Below, piece by piece: positions 38,596 through 50,456 of a stretch of 62,935 nucleotides of DNA. This DNA is from Roseomonas genomospecies 6 (GTDB lineage Bacteria > Pseudomonadota > Alphaproteobacteria > Azospirillales > Azospirillaceae), in assembly GCF_008365375.1 (NCBI RefSeq), contig NZ_QOKW01000031.1, positions 1 to 62,935 of the forward strand. The letters run 5' to 3'. The notes under the pieces are model-generated. The model had not been told where the DNA came from. It did no database searches and saw nothing but the letters and a program-made list of their open reading frames with translations. Made by a program: the position numbers and the translations under genes. The first letter of the stretch is position 1, and each line of letters begins with the position of its first letter.

Positions 38596-40461
38596 ATGGC
38601 CATCAACGACGTCACACTCACCGCGTCAATGCGCACGAATCTGCTGCAACTGCAGAGCGTGAACGACAAGATCGGTGTCAAGCAGAACATCCTCTCGACC
38701 GGCAACAAGATCAACTCGGCGCTCGACGGCCCGACTTCGTTCTTCGCAGCGAAGAGCCTGAACCAGCGCGCCGGTGACCTGTCGTCGTTGAAGGACGCCA
38801 TGGGTCAGTCGATCAGCACCATCAAGGCCGCCGACAAGGGCGTGACCGCGATCGAAAGCATGATCGAGCAGGCTCGCGGTCTGACCACCGCCGCCTATTC
38901 CGCTCTGGGCAACGACGCCGGCTCCGTCGCCACCCGCAAGACTCTGGCCTCGCAGTTCAACGCGCTGAAGGAGCAGATCGACAAGCTCGCCGGCGACAGC
39001 GGCTATGCCGGCAAGAACCTGCTGGCCGGCAACGGCCTGCGCATGGACTCCACCAGCGCGTCGCGCCGCGCCGTCAACACCATCCAGGGCATCGAGAACG
39101 CCCGCGTCACCAACGTGGTGTCCCCGGACATCTACACGGTGCGCGTCAAGGGCGACGGCTCCATCGAGGGTGCGGCCGGCGACATCAACAGCGCCGAAAT
39201 GGCCCACGGCCTGGTCGGCCTGAAGCTGTCCGGCACGATGACCACCTCGCTCGGCAGCTTCTCCGACGTGCAGATCGAGGTCCGCGGCGCCGCGGGCCGC
39301 GAACGGTCCTTCATCGTCACCGACGGGAAGGAATCGCGCACCATCACCTACTTCGACAACAGCCAGTCCATCGCCGCCAACATGACCCAAGCGGCGCGGA
39401 CGGGCACGGCGCAGGTCACCCAGGTGGCTCTGGGCGGCACGGTCGAAGCCGGCGACAGCTTCACCATCACGGTCGAAGACCAGACCTTCACCTACACCGC
39501 CACCTCCGGTGACGTCGCGGTCGGCCAGGACGCCCGCGCCAACATCGCCTCGCAGCTCCAGGCCTCGATCTCCAACGCCCTGAACACTGGTGGCCGCCTC
39601 AGCGGCAAGGACGTCCAGACGGTGTCGGTCAACGCCACCGGCACGATCACCCTGTCCGGTGCGACGACGACCAACGCCGCCCGCGAGATGACCGTCAAGG
39701 CCAGCGCCGAGAACTCGCTGACCAAGCGCATCTCCGAGAGCTTCGCGTCGGGCACGGTCGTGTCCTTCACGGTGGACCGCAAGCTGCTGGAGCAGGCTTC
39801 CAACGGCGGCAACGGCATCTCGACCATCGAGAAGAAGGTCGACATCCAGATCCAGGTCAGCAACCTGAACGGTTCGACGGTGACCCGCGACGGCATGTCC
39901 AACCGTGGCGAGGGCAAGCTGTCCGAAGGCGAGAACGCCTTCGCGTTCGACACCGGCACGGTGCGCTTCAACGTCGACCAGAAGACCATCAAGCAGGCGG
40001 CCTCGGCCAACTCGGCGGCCAACCTGGTGACGGTGCAGGTGACCGACGCCAACACCTCGAACGACCTGACGGTGCAGCTCAACGAGCGCAACACCAACGC
40101 GATCACGGTGAAGGCCCAGAACCTGTCGACCAGCGGCCAGGGCCTGCGTCTGGACTACGCGCAGAACGACTGGACCGACCGCTCCGACATCGACAAGGCG
40201 GTGGCCAGCATCGACTACGCCAAGCAGACGCTGCGGTCGGCGTCGCAGACGCTGTCCACCAACCTGAACATCATCACAACCCGCGAGACCTTCACCAAGG
40301 AGTTCAGCGACGTGCTGGTCGAAGGCGCCAACAAGCTGACGCTGGCCGACCAGAACGAGGAAGGCGCCAGCCTGCTGATGCTGCAGACCCGTCAGCAGCT
40401 CGGCACCATCGCCCTCTCGCTGGCCAACCAGTCGCAGCAGTCGATCCTGCGTCTGTTCTAA
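38596..40461 (+). CDS. flagellin, large form with expanded central domain
   Basis: Filament subunit, 621 aa, against about 270-500 aa for many flagellins. The conserved D0/D1 N-terminus (LTASMRTNLLQLQSVNDKIG, LNQRAGDLSSLKDAMGQSIS) and C-terminus (FTKEFSDVLVEGANKLTLAD, ending LSLANQSQQSILRLF) flank a Thr/Asn/Ser-rich surface region at about residues 170-500 containing two similar TAT-like beta modules (GTAQVTQVALGGTVEAGDSF). The size fits the polar flagellin of Azospirillum, which is glycosylated; that identity is inference. AAGGAG lies 10 nt before the ATG. Monocistronic, sigma-54-type promoter, own terminator. Confidence 0.93.
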   Translation: MAINDVTLTASMRTNLLQLQSVNDKIGVKQNILSTGNKINSALDGPTSFFAAKSLNQRAGDLSSLKDAMGQSISTIKAADKGVTAIESMIEQARGLTTAAYSALGNDAGSVATRKTLASQFNALKEQIDKLAGDSGYAGKNLLAGNGLRMDSTSASRRAVNTIQGIENARVTNVVSPDIYTVRVKGDGSIEGAAGDINSAEMAHGLVGLKLSGTMTTSLGSFSDVQIEVRGAAGRERSFIVTDGKESRTITYFDNSQSIAANMTQAARTGTAQVTQVALGGTVEAGDSFTITVEDQTFTYTATSGDVAVGQDARANIASQLQASISNALNTGGRLSGKDVQTVSVNATGTITLSGATTTNAAREMTVKASAENSLTKRISESFASGTVVSFTVDRKLLEQASNGGNGISTIEKKVDIQIQVSNLNGSTVTRDGMSNRGEGKLSEGENAFAFDTGTVRFNVDQKTIKQAASANSAANLVTVQVTDANTSNDLTVQLNERNTNAITVKAQNLSTSGQGLRLDYAQNDWTDRSDIDKAVASIDYAKQTLRSASQTLSTNLNIITTRETFTKEFSDVLVEGANKLTLADQNEEGASLLMLQTRQQLGTIALSLANQSQQSILRLF

Positions 40462-40509
40462 CCGGCAAGGTCAGCCGGCGACCACAGGCCGAAGCAACGC
40501 ATTGCGCAG

Positions 40510-40542
40510 CAGGCGCCCCCACCGGGGCGCCTGTTTCTTTTT
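40510..40542 (+). terminator. rho-independent terminator of the flagellin gene
   Basis: CAGGCGCCCC (40510-40519), loop CACC, GGGGCGCCTG (40524-40533), then TTTCTTTTT. Strong 10-bp stem. Confidence 0.9.
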
Positions 40543-40548
40543 GCCCCG

Positions 40549-42096
40549 CTACCGCAGCGCCGCCTCCACCAGCGCCCGCGCGTCGGCGGCCAGGGCCGCC
40601 CGGCCGGCGGCGCGGGTGTACATCATGTGCCCGCCCTCATGGACGGTCACCGCCACCCGGTCGGCCTGTCCTTCCGGCAATTCCAGGCGGGACGCCACCC
40701 AGCGCGACGCCATGTAGGGCGTGACGAGGTCGGTGCGCCCATGGGCGATCAGCACCCGCAGCGCGGGTTGCAGCGTCAGGGCGGTCTGGAGGTCGTCCAC
40801 CGCGCTCGGCTGGCCGGAGCGCGGCCATTCCCAGCCCCGGTTCACCCGGTCGCTGAGAAGGTCGAACGGCACCTCCGTCCGCACACCCAGCCACTCGTGG
40901 GCGTAGGTGGCGAAGGCGGTGGTGTAGGTCGGCACTGTGCCCTTCAGAAAGGGATCGAAGGGAATGCGGGCCGCCGACGGATCGGGGTCCGCGGCGGTGA
41001 AGGTGCCGTCGTAGACGCTGGCGATCCGCCCCTGCCCGCGCAGCAGCTCGCGGGCGAAGATGTCGATGGGAACGTCCCCGCGGAATCGGGTCACCAGATC
41101 CTCCGGCAGGCCGGTGGTCCGCGCCACCTCGGCGAAGAAGCCCCGCGCGGCGTCGGCCCGGCGATGGTCCAGCCCCGCCAGCCCGGTGAGATAGCCGTTG
41201 AACGCGTAGCGCTCCGCCGCCTCCGCCGCCTGCTCCGGCGTGCCGGGGACCAGCCCGTTGGCGGCGGCGGAGGCGGCGTAGGAGGGCAGCCGCAGCGCCG
41301 GAACCAGAAGCCCCCCGCCGCCGCGGATGGTGGCGAAATCCACGACCGGGGAGACCATGATGAGCCCGTTGACCGCGATGCCGGTGTCGTCGATCAGCCG
41401 GTTCGCCATCTTGGCGATGCGGAAGCCGCCGTAGCTCTCCCCCACCAGGAATTTCGGCGACTCCCAGCGCCCGTTGCGGGTCAGCCACAGCCGGACGATC
41501 TCCGCCATGGAGCGGCTGTCGGCATCGACCGACCAGAAGCGCTTGCCGGGGTCCTCGTCCTTCCGGTTCCCTTCCTCGCGGTCGCCATCCTGCCGGACGC
41601 CGCGGCTGTAGCCGGTGCCGACCGGATCGACGAAGACCAGATCGGTGAAGGCCAGCCAACTGTCCGGATTGTCAAGCAGCGGGGCCGGCGGACGCGTCAG
41701 CGACCCGTCCTCGTTGAAGCCCACCACCTTCGGCCCCAGCGCCCCCAGATGCAGATAGGCCGAGGACGCCCCCGGCCCGCCGTTGAACACGAAGGCCACG
41801 GGCCGCCGGCCGCGCGGCGCGCCGTTCAGCGTGTAGGAGACGGTGAAGACGCGGGCCGCCACCTCGTCGCGCGGGCCGTCGCGCAGGGGCAGGAACTCCG
41901 CCACCGCCGTATAGGCGACCGGGCCGGACGGCAGCGGCAACTGGTGCTGGGTCTCGCTGCGCTGGGCGTCGAACGCGCCGCCGGACCGCTCCGCCGCTTT
42001 CGGCGTTGGCTCCTGCGCCTGTGCGGCGTGGAGCGGCGGCAGGGCCAGCGGCGCCATCAGGGCGAGCAGCGGCAGAAGGCGGAGTCGGCGGTTCAT
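40549..42096 (-). CDS. exported serine carboxypeptidase, family S10
   Basis: 515 aa from MNRRLRLLPLLALMAPLALP, a signal peptide cleaved near HAAQAQ. S10 catalytic triad segments: oxyanion and Ser in FLVGESYGGFRIAKMA, Asp in VLIAHGRTDLVTPY, His in VHEGGHMMYTRA. FNGGPGASSAYLHLGALGPK is the family's N-terminal signature. Bacterial S10 enzymes are less common than the lysosomal and plant ones, but occur in this order. Removes C-terminal residues from peptides in the periplasm. Monocistronic; 7 bp from the flagellin terminator. Confidence 0.93.
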   Translation of the reverse strand: MNRRLRLLPLLALMAPLALPPLHAAQAQEPTPKAAERSGGAFDAQRSETQHQLPLPSGPVAYTAVAEFLPLRDGPRDEVAARVFTVSYTLNGAPRGRRPVAFVFNGGPGASSAYLHLGALGPKVVGFNEDGSLTRPPAPLLDNPDSWLAFTDLVFVDPVGTGYSRGVRQDGDREEGNRKDEDPGKRFWSVDADSRSMAEIVRLWLTRNGRWESPKFLVGESYGGFRIAKMANRLIDDTGIAVNGLIMVSPVVDFATIRGGGGLLVPALRLPSYAASAAANGLVPGTPEQAAEAAERYAFNGYLTGLAGLDHRRADAARGFFAEVARTTGLPEDLVTRFRGDVPIDIFARELLRGQGRIASVYDGTFTAADPDPSAARIPFDPFLKGTVPTYTTAFATYAHEWLGVRTEVPFDLLSDRVNRGWEWPRSGQPSAVDDLQTALTLQPALRVLIAHGRTDLVTPYMASRWVASRLELPEGQADRVAVTVHEGGHMMYTRAAGRAALAADARALVEAALR

Positions 42097-42294
42097 GGCG
42101 CATCCCGTCGGCTGTGTCGGCACAGGCCCCGCATATTGACCCGCAGCCACCGTCCGGCAAGGACGCTCCCCGGACTCACGCCACGGTCATCGCTCGATCC
42201 TGCGACAATTTATCTCAGCCCAAACCGTTGATGCACTTACAACCCGAACTATTATGACCGAATCATTAACACTTTAGGCCGAGCCTTGCCGATC

Positions 42295-42777
42295 ATGGAC
42301 ATGCCCGTCGAGAATTTCCAGGATCTCGTCTGGAGCGAGGATCTTGCGTTGGGCATCGAGGACATCGACGACCAGCACAAGCATTGGATCGGGCTGGTCC
42401 AGGCGTTCCAGGCCGCCGTCGCCGAAGGCCGTTCGCGCGACGAGGTCTACCGCACGCTGGCCGAGGCGGTGGTCTACACCGAGATCCATTTCGCCAGCGA
42501 GCAGAAGGTGATGGAAGAGGCCGGCTATCCCTTCCTGCCCGATCATCTGGTCCAGCACTCCCTGGCCTGGGAGCAACTGCACGTTTTCACCACCGGCAAC
42601 GTGCCGGAGGAGAACATCGCCGACTATCTGGCGACCTTCCTGCCGCAATGGCTGATGCTGCACATCAACTCCGCCGACCGCCAGTTCGCCCGCTGGCTGA
42701 AGGAGCGCGGCGCCGTTCCGGCGGAGCCGGCCGATGCCCAAATCTCCGGGCGGGTCTTCCCCAACATCCCCGTCTGA
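42295..42777 (+). CDS. bacteriohemerythrin
   Basis: 160 aa single-domain hemerythrin, O2 (or NO) binding with a diiron centre. All ligand motifs are present: DIDDQH, EIHFASEQKVM, HLVQH, and LHINSAD. The ATG at 42295 is chosen; a TTG at 42286 is an alternative. The C-terminal 25 residues (RGAVPAEPADAQ...) are a Pro/Ala tail. It shares a bidirectional terminator with nrdJ, and a B12-dependent, oxygen-indifferent reductase next to it hints at microaerobic physiology. 42097-42294 holds the promoter region and no other gene. Confidence 0.92.
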   Translation: MDMPVENFQDLVWSEDLALGIEDIDDQHKHWIGLVQAFQAAVAEGRSRDEVYRTLAEAVVYTEIHFASEQKVMEEAGYPFLPDHLVQHSLAWEQLHVFTTGNVPEENIADYLATFLPQWLMLHINSADRQFARWLKERGAVPAEPADAQISGRVFPNIPV

Positions 42778-42831
42778 TCCGTCTGATTTCAGTCCCGCGC
42801 CGGAACGCGCCCTCGGCGGGGCGCGCATGAA

Positions 42832-42861
42832 AAAAGGGGAGGTCCGAGGACCTCCCCTTTT
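42832..42861. terminator. bidirectional terminator between hemerythrin gene and nrdJ
   Basis: AAAAGGGGAGGTCC (42832-42845) and GGACCTCCCCTTTT (42848-42861) form a near-perfect palindrome with A- and T-runs on both sides, so it can terminate the plus-strand hemerythrin and the minus-strand nrdJ transcripts. Confidence 0.88.
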
Positions 42862-42893
42862 CCACGCCATGCCGGGGATGGAACCGGCTGGCC

Positions 42894-46610
<3,717 letters not shown>

Positions 46611-46688
46611 GTGACTCGTGCTCCCTCTGGCTGGCGAACAAAGGCGTCGCGCTCCGTGCGGCTCAGCTCGCGCTGGCTGACGAACGCA

Positions 46689-46760
46689 ACACCCTGTATG
46701 TTGGTGCGCATCCTAGCCTCAAGCTTTGGGCCAAGCAAGACCCGACCCAACATATTGTGT
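46689..46760 (-). promoter_or_regulatory. nrdJ promoter with NrdR-type box
   Basis: Minus-strand promoter: -35 TTGCTT (46738-46733), 17-bp spacer, -10 TAGGAT (46715-46710). Directly upstream at 46745-46760 lies ACCCAACATATTGTGT, matching the palindromic NrdR box ACACWATATATWGTGT at 14 of 16 positions. A weaker second copy (ACACCCTGTATGTTGG, 46689-46704, 10 of 16) overlaps the predicted start site. NrdR represses ribonucleotide reductase genes when dATP is high. The 46761-47138 stretch beyond holds no gene that I recognise. Confidence 0.65.
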
Positions 46761-47138
46761 GCTTGACGCGGGCTTGCCTCCTAGATATGGCGCGCCCTGT
46801 ACAACGGGCCACCCCCCGAGCGGTTCCCGCGGCAAACCGCCGACCCCCTACATTTAGAGCCGCGGCGCAGGTCCCCGATGGCCGCTTCCTGTAGGGAATC
46901 CGTCATTTTCGCGGGGTCGGCGGGGCCGTGGAACCGCAGGATTCACGGGGAGCGAATCGGCGGTACGCCCTTCTCCCGCCCCTCCCCCATCGCCCCTCCT
47001 TTGCGCCCTGGACCGGCCCCGCCGCGGAGCCTCCGGAACGGTCCCCGAGTCGCTCCTTCATGTCACAGGCGCGCGGGCGTGACCTTTCGCGCTCCCCCCG
47101 GTTGGAAGGGGCGGTTCCGTGGAGAGAGGAGACCTTCC

Positions 47139-47615
47139 ATGCACAAGACGGTGATCGCGACCTTGTCCGCCCTGGCGCTGACAACCGGCGCCGCGGTGGC
47201 CCAGACCGGCGCCGGCGGCTCCGCCCCGGCCCAGAATTCGGTCATCATGGACCAGAGCGAGACCTCCCGTCCGGGCGCCGCGCCGCAGGGGGCCAGCGTC
47301 GAGCATCTGATGAGCCGCACGGTGATCGGCGCCGACGGCGAGCGGATCGGCAAGGTGACGGACGTGATTCTCGGCCCGGACGGAAACGCCCAGCTCCTGG
47401 TGATCCAGAGCGGCGGCTTCCTCGGCATCGGCGGCAAGGAGATCGCGGCGGACATCGCTCTGGCCGACGTCCTGCCGGGCAACGGCCCGATCACGTTGCG
47501 GGACGTCACCCAGGCGAGCGTCCGCGACATGCCGGCGTTCGAGTACAGCGACAGCATGACCTCGTTGAACCGCGGCCCGAAGAACAGCGGCAGCGGCGAG
47601 CAGAACAAGCAGTAA
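47139..47615 (+). CDS. exported PRC-barrel domain protein
   Basis: 158 aa. Signal peptide MHKTVIATLSALALTTGAAVAQ, a Ser/Ala/Gln-rich linker, then one PRC-barrel (HLMSRTVIGADGERIGKVTD, VILGPDGNAQLLVIQSGGFLGIGGKEIA) and a Gly/Ser/Lys tail. Exported PRC-barrel proteins are common in Rhodospirillales and Rhizobiales; function unknown. GGAGAGAGGAG precedes the ATG. Its terminator may serve the convergent hemerythrin gene. Confidence 0.87.
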   Translation: MHKTVIATLSALALTTGAAVAQTGAGGSAPAQNSVIMDQSETSRPGAAPQGASVEHLMSRTVIGADGERIGKVTDVILGPDGNAQLLVIQSGGFLGIGGKEIAADIALADVLPGNGPITLRDVTQASVRDMPAFEYSDSMTSLNRGPKNSGSGEQNKQ

Positions 47616-47632
47616 CGGCGCAAGCGGCCATT

Positions 47633-47664
47633 CCCCCTTCCGTCCCGAGGCGGGAGGGGGTTTT
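47633..47664 (+). terminator. rho-independent terminator after the PRC-barrel gene
   Basis: CCCCCTTCCGTC (47633-47644), loop CCGA, GGCGGGAGGGGG (47649-47660) form 12 pairs with two G-U, followed by TTTT. Confidence 0.8.
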
Positions 47665-47669
47665 CCAGT

Positions 47670-48134
47670 TTACGCCTCCACCCCACGCTCGCGCAGATAG
47701 GCGCCCAGCGTCTTGTCCACGCCCAGGATGTGGCCGGACAGCCATTTGGCGAGGAAGCCCAGCACGAAGGCGCCCTTCTCGCCGCCCGCGTCCAGCGCGC
47801 TGTTCACGTCGTGAAGCTGGCGGATGAAGCTGTCGTGCAGCGCCTTGTGCGCGTCGTAGCCGGGATAGCCGTGCTGGCGCATCAGCGTCTCTTCCCGGTC
47901 GAAATGGGTGTCGGTGTAGTCGAGAAGCTCCGCCAGAACGTCCTGGATCTCGCTGTCCGCGCGGTATTGGTTCACCGCGGTGACGAATTCGTTGAACAGT
48001 TCGAACAGGCGCCGGTGGTCGGCGTCGATCACCGGATGCCCGACCCCGAAACCATCCTGCCAAGCCACCGTCTCCCAACGCGGATCGGCAAGATTCGGTT
48101 TCATCGTTTTTGGCTGCATTGTTTTTAATTGCAT
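47670..48134 (-). CDS. bacteriohemerythrin
   Basis: 154 aa single-domain diiron protein. Ligand motifs complete: VIDADH, DTHFDREETLM, HKALH, GHILGVD. The first 14 codons are unusually AT-rich for the window and contain a repeat (MQLKTMQPKTMK). A hairpin (CGTTTCC/GGAAACG, 48156-48137) stands 2 nt before the ATG with the G-rich ribosome binding sequence in its loop. Third hemerythrin in the window, after the chemoreceptor fusion and the gene at 42295. Confidence 0.92.
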   Translation of the reverse strand: MQLKTMQPKTMKPNLADPRWETVAWQDGFGVGHPVIDADHRRLFELFNEFVTAVNQYRADSEIQDVLAELLDYTDTHFDREETLMRQHGYPGYDAHKALHDSFIRQLHDVNSALDAGGEKGAFVLGFLAKWLSGHILGVDKTLGAYLRERGVEA

Positions 48135-48232
48135 GGCGTTTCCCCCTCAGGAAACGACGTTATAAACGCGCGCCCGCCCGCAACCGGGGGCGGCAAATAG
48201 ACACACTTACACTATGGATATGAGCCCGCCGC

Positions 48233-49264
48233 TCAGCTCGCCCGCGCCAGCGGCAGGTTGACCAGCAGGTTCTGCGGCTTCAGGCGCAGCTTGCGGTCGG
48301 CGGTCATCGCCAGGGCCAGATAGACGGGCCGCCCGGCGATGTCGGCGCGCATGGCCGAGGGATCGGCGAACTCCAGCCGGAACAGGGACAGGATGCGGGC
48401 CAGCCGCTCCTCCCCCACGTCGGCCCCGTTGTAGAGGTCGTTGAGGATCGCCGTGGCCTCCCCGTCCAGACCGACATGCCAGACCCAGCGCTCGTCGCTG
48501 ATCCGCTGCACCGGCTGGATCGACACCCCCACCCCCAGGAAATGCTTCACCCAGCCTTCCAGCACGCGGCACAGCGCGTCCAGCCCCGCCGCGGCGAAGG
48601 TGACGTCCAGCACGGTGTCGTGCCGCGAATCGCGCTCCCAGTAGCGGGAGTGATTGGTCTCGTCGAGGATGTCGAGATCGACGGAGCGCGGGGCGGTCCC
48701 GGCCTCCACCACCAGCCGGCCCAGGCTGCCGAAGCCGCCGGTCGCGGCCAGCATCTCCACCGTCTCGCTGTCGGCCAGCCGGACCCGCCCGTCGTCCAGC
48801 GACACGGTCTGGGGCCGGAAGAACAGTTCCCCCGCCCGCGCCCGCAGGCCGGACGGCGTGCCGTCCAGGACGCTGCGCAGGATCACATGGGCCATCTGGT
48901 CGATGAACAGCCCCGGCACGCCCCGCGCGCCCTCGCGGAACAGGCGGAGGTAGCAGCCCTCGACCGTGCCGGCGGCCAGCAGCCGGTCGCGGAAGCCCAG
49001 CCAGACCGCCCAGTTCTCCCGCGCGTCCGCATCGGCCAGCGCCTCCACCATGCCCGGCGGGACGGGGCGCGCGGGATCGTCCAGCAGACCGGCGAACAGC
49101 GTGTGCTCGGTCTCGCAGGCGTCCTCGGGCGGGCGCATCTCCGGCCGCATCAGATAGGCGCGCAGGAAGTCCGGCGTGACCGCCAGCCAGCCGTCGGCGT
49201 CGCGCGTCAGCAGATGGAAACCGGACTCTTTCCAAAAATCGGACATGGGCCAAAAATCGGACAT
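48233..49264 (-). CDS. conserved protein of unknown function (DUF6352-like)
   Basis: 343 aa, cytoplasmic. It begins MSDFWPMSDFWKESGFHLL: an 18-bp tandem duplication (49232-49266) has repeated the first five residues, so the ancestral start was probably the second Met (49246). FLRAYLMRPEMRPPEDACETE, VLDETNHSRYWERDSR-type LDILDETNHSRYWERDSRHDT, and YNGADVGEERLARILSLFRLEF fit a conserved family found in alpha- and betaproteobacteria, named from memory as DUF6352. No catalytic motif seen. A LacI-type palindrome lies 20 bp upstream. Confidence 0.8.
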   Translation of the reverse strand: MSDFWPMSDFWKESGFHLLTRDADGWLAVTPDFLRAYLMRPEMRPPEDACETEHTLFAGLLDDPARPVPPGMVEALADADARENWAVWLGFRDRLLAAGTVEGCYLRLFREGARGVPGLFIDQMAHVILRSVLDGTPSGLRARAGELFFRPQTVSLDDGRVRLADSETVEMLAATGGFGSLGRLVVEAGTAPRSVDLDILDETNHSRYWERDSRHDTVLDVTFAAAGLDALCRVLEGWVKHFLGVGVSIQPVQRISDERWVWHVGLDGEATAILNDLYNGADVGEERLARILSLFRLEFADPSAMRADIAGRPVYLALAMTADRKLRLKPQNLLVNLPLARAS

Positions 49265-49283
49265 GGAAGGCAGACCCTTAGGC

Positions 49284-49297
49284 GTGAAACGTTTCAC
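49284..49297. promoter_or_regulatory. perfect LacI-type palindrome GTGAAACGTTTCAC
   Basis: A 14-bp perfect palindrome with the central CG and TGAAA/TTTCA arms typical of LacI/GalR-family operators. It lies 20-33 bp upstream of the DUF6352-like start and 47 bp after the hydrolase stop. No LacI-family gene is in the window. Confidence 0.5.
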
Positions 49298-49343
49298 ATG
49301 TGGGCGGGTGACGGCCCGCGCCAAGGACCTAGCACAGCCCGGC

Positions 49344-50321
49344 CTACAGATGCACGGAGACCAGGAACTCGTCGATGTCCGCCCACACCCGGTCGCGGAT
49401 GCCGTCGCGCTCCATCAGAAGCTCGTGCCTGCCCTCGGGATACTCCCTCAGAACGGCGTTGCCCAGCCGGGCCGCGGCCAGCCGGTGCGAGTCCGAGCGG
49501 ACGACGGCGTCGGCGGGGGCGCTCAGCAGCAGGATGGGAGTCGTCACCCGCTCCAGCGGCGCCGTGAAGCGGATGTGGTCGGACGCGCGCAGCGCCGCCC
49601 GCACCCAGCCGAAGCTGACCCCGCCCACCCGAAGCTCGGGCCGGTCGCGGAAGGCGTCGTGGAAGGCGGCGTAGCGGCGGGGGTCGGAGGTGATCGGGTT
49701 GACGGGGGTGAACAGCCCCTCCACCGGGTTGTAGTCGCTCTGTCCGAAGGCGTATTCGGCGGCACGCCCGCGGGTGCAGAGGCGCTCGGCCAGCCAGACC
49801 GCCATGCGGCGCGGCACCGGGCCGGTGAAGATGTCGAACATGGGCGCCGTCAGAACCGCCGCGTCGCACAGGTCGGGATCGCGCAGCAGGGCCATCAGGG
49901 CGACCAGCCCGCCCATGCTGTGGGCGACCAGCAGCAGCGGCCCCTCATGCCGCGGCCGGACCAGCCGCTCCACCACCTCCTCCAGATCGCCGGCGAGCGT
50001 GTCGAAGCTGTCCAAATGATGGATCTGCGGGTTGGACAGGGGCCGGTCGGACAGGCCCTGGTTGCGCCAGTCGAAGCCGAAGACCTGGAATCCGCGGGCC
50101 AGCAGTTCCCCCGCCGTCTCCCGGTACTTCTCGATGAACTCCGCGCGTCCGGTCAGCAGCAGAGCGGTGCCGCGCGGCGGGCTTGCGGTCGCCGGCCAAT
50201 GGGCGGTGCGCAAGCGCGTCCCGTCTTCCATCGTCACCCAGCCGAACCGCGGCTCCACCCCCAGATCAGCCCCCAGATCAGCCCCCAGATCAGCCCCCAG
50301 ATCAGCCACGGACAAGGCCAT
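49344..50321 (-). CDS. alpha/beta hydrolase, lysophospholipase/monoacylglycerol lipase type
   Basis: 325 aa. Serine hydrolase with nucleophile elbow LVAHSMGGLVALMALL, the oxyanion-side RAEFIEKYRETAGELLARGF and FGFDWRNQGLSDRP, the Asp in LLLSAPADAVVRSD, and the His in YPEGRHELLMERD. These resemble PldB-type lysophospholipases. The N-terminus contains a (GADL)n repeat encoded by a 12-bp tandem repeat. The ATG at 50321 has GGAGAG 7 nt upstream; an ATG at 50336 is possible. No signal peptide. Divergent from rlpA. Confidence 0.9.
   Translation of the reverse strand: MALSVADLGADLGADLGADLGVEPRFGWVTMEDGTRLRTAHWPATASPPRGTALLLTGRAEFIEKYRETAGELLARGFQVFGFDWRNQGLSDRPLSNPQIHHLDSFDTLAGDLEEVVERLVRPRHEGPLLLVAHSMGGLVALMALLRDPDLCDAAVLTAPMFDIFTGPVPRRMAVWLAERLCTRGRAAEYAFGQSDYNPVEGLFTPVNPITSDPRRYAAFHDAFRDRPELRVGGVSFGWVRAALRASDHIRFTAPLERVTTPILLLSAPADAVVRSDSHRLAAARLGNAVLREYPEGRHELLMERDGIRDRVWADIDEFLVSVHL
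50260..50307. repeat. 12-bp tandem repeat inside the hydrolase gene
   Basis: Four near-perfect copies of CCCAGATCAGCC (plus strand), encoding repeated Ala-Asp-Leu-Gly near the protein N-terminus. In-frame copy-number change would be tolerated. Confidence 0.8.
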
Positions 50322-50456
50322 TCCTGCGCTCTCCATCGTCGAGGGAATGATTGAAGCATCAACGGGCCGGGCGGGTCCAGCCCGTGGCATGAGGCCGGCC
50401 ATCCGGCGGAACCCCCGTCCTCCCTTGGATGTTGTCCATGTCCGAATGGGAGGTAC

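Noticed and set aside
42228..42241. FNR-like box upstream of the hemerythrin gene (TTGATGCACTTACA)
   Set aside because: Only the first half-site TTGAT matches; the second half does not resemble ATCAA.
46611..46760. Cobalamin riboswitch in the nrdJ leader
   Set aside because: Leader is only about 90 nt and lacks the B12-box sequence; the NrdR-type box explains control better.
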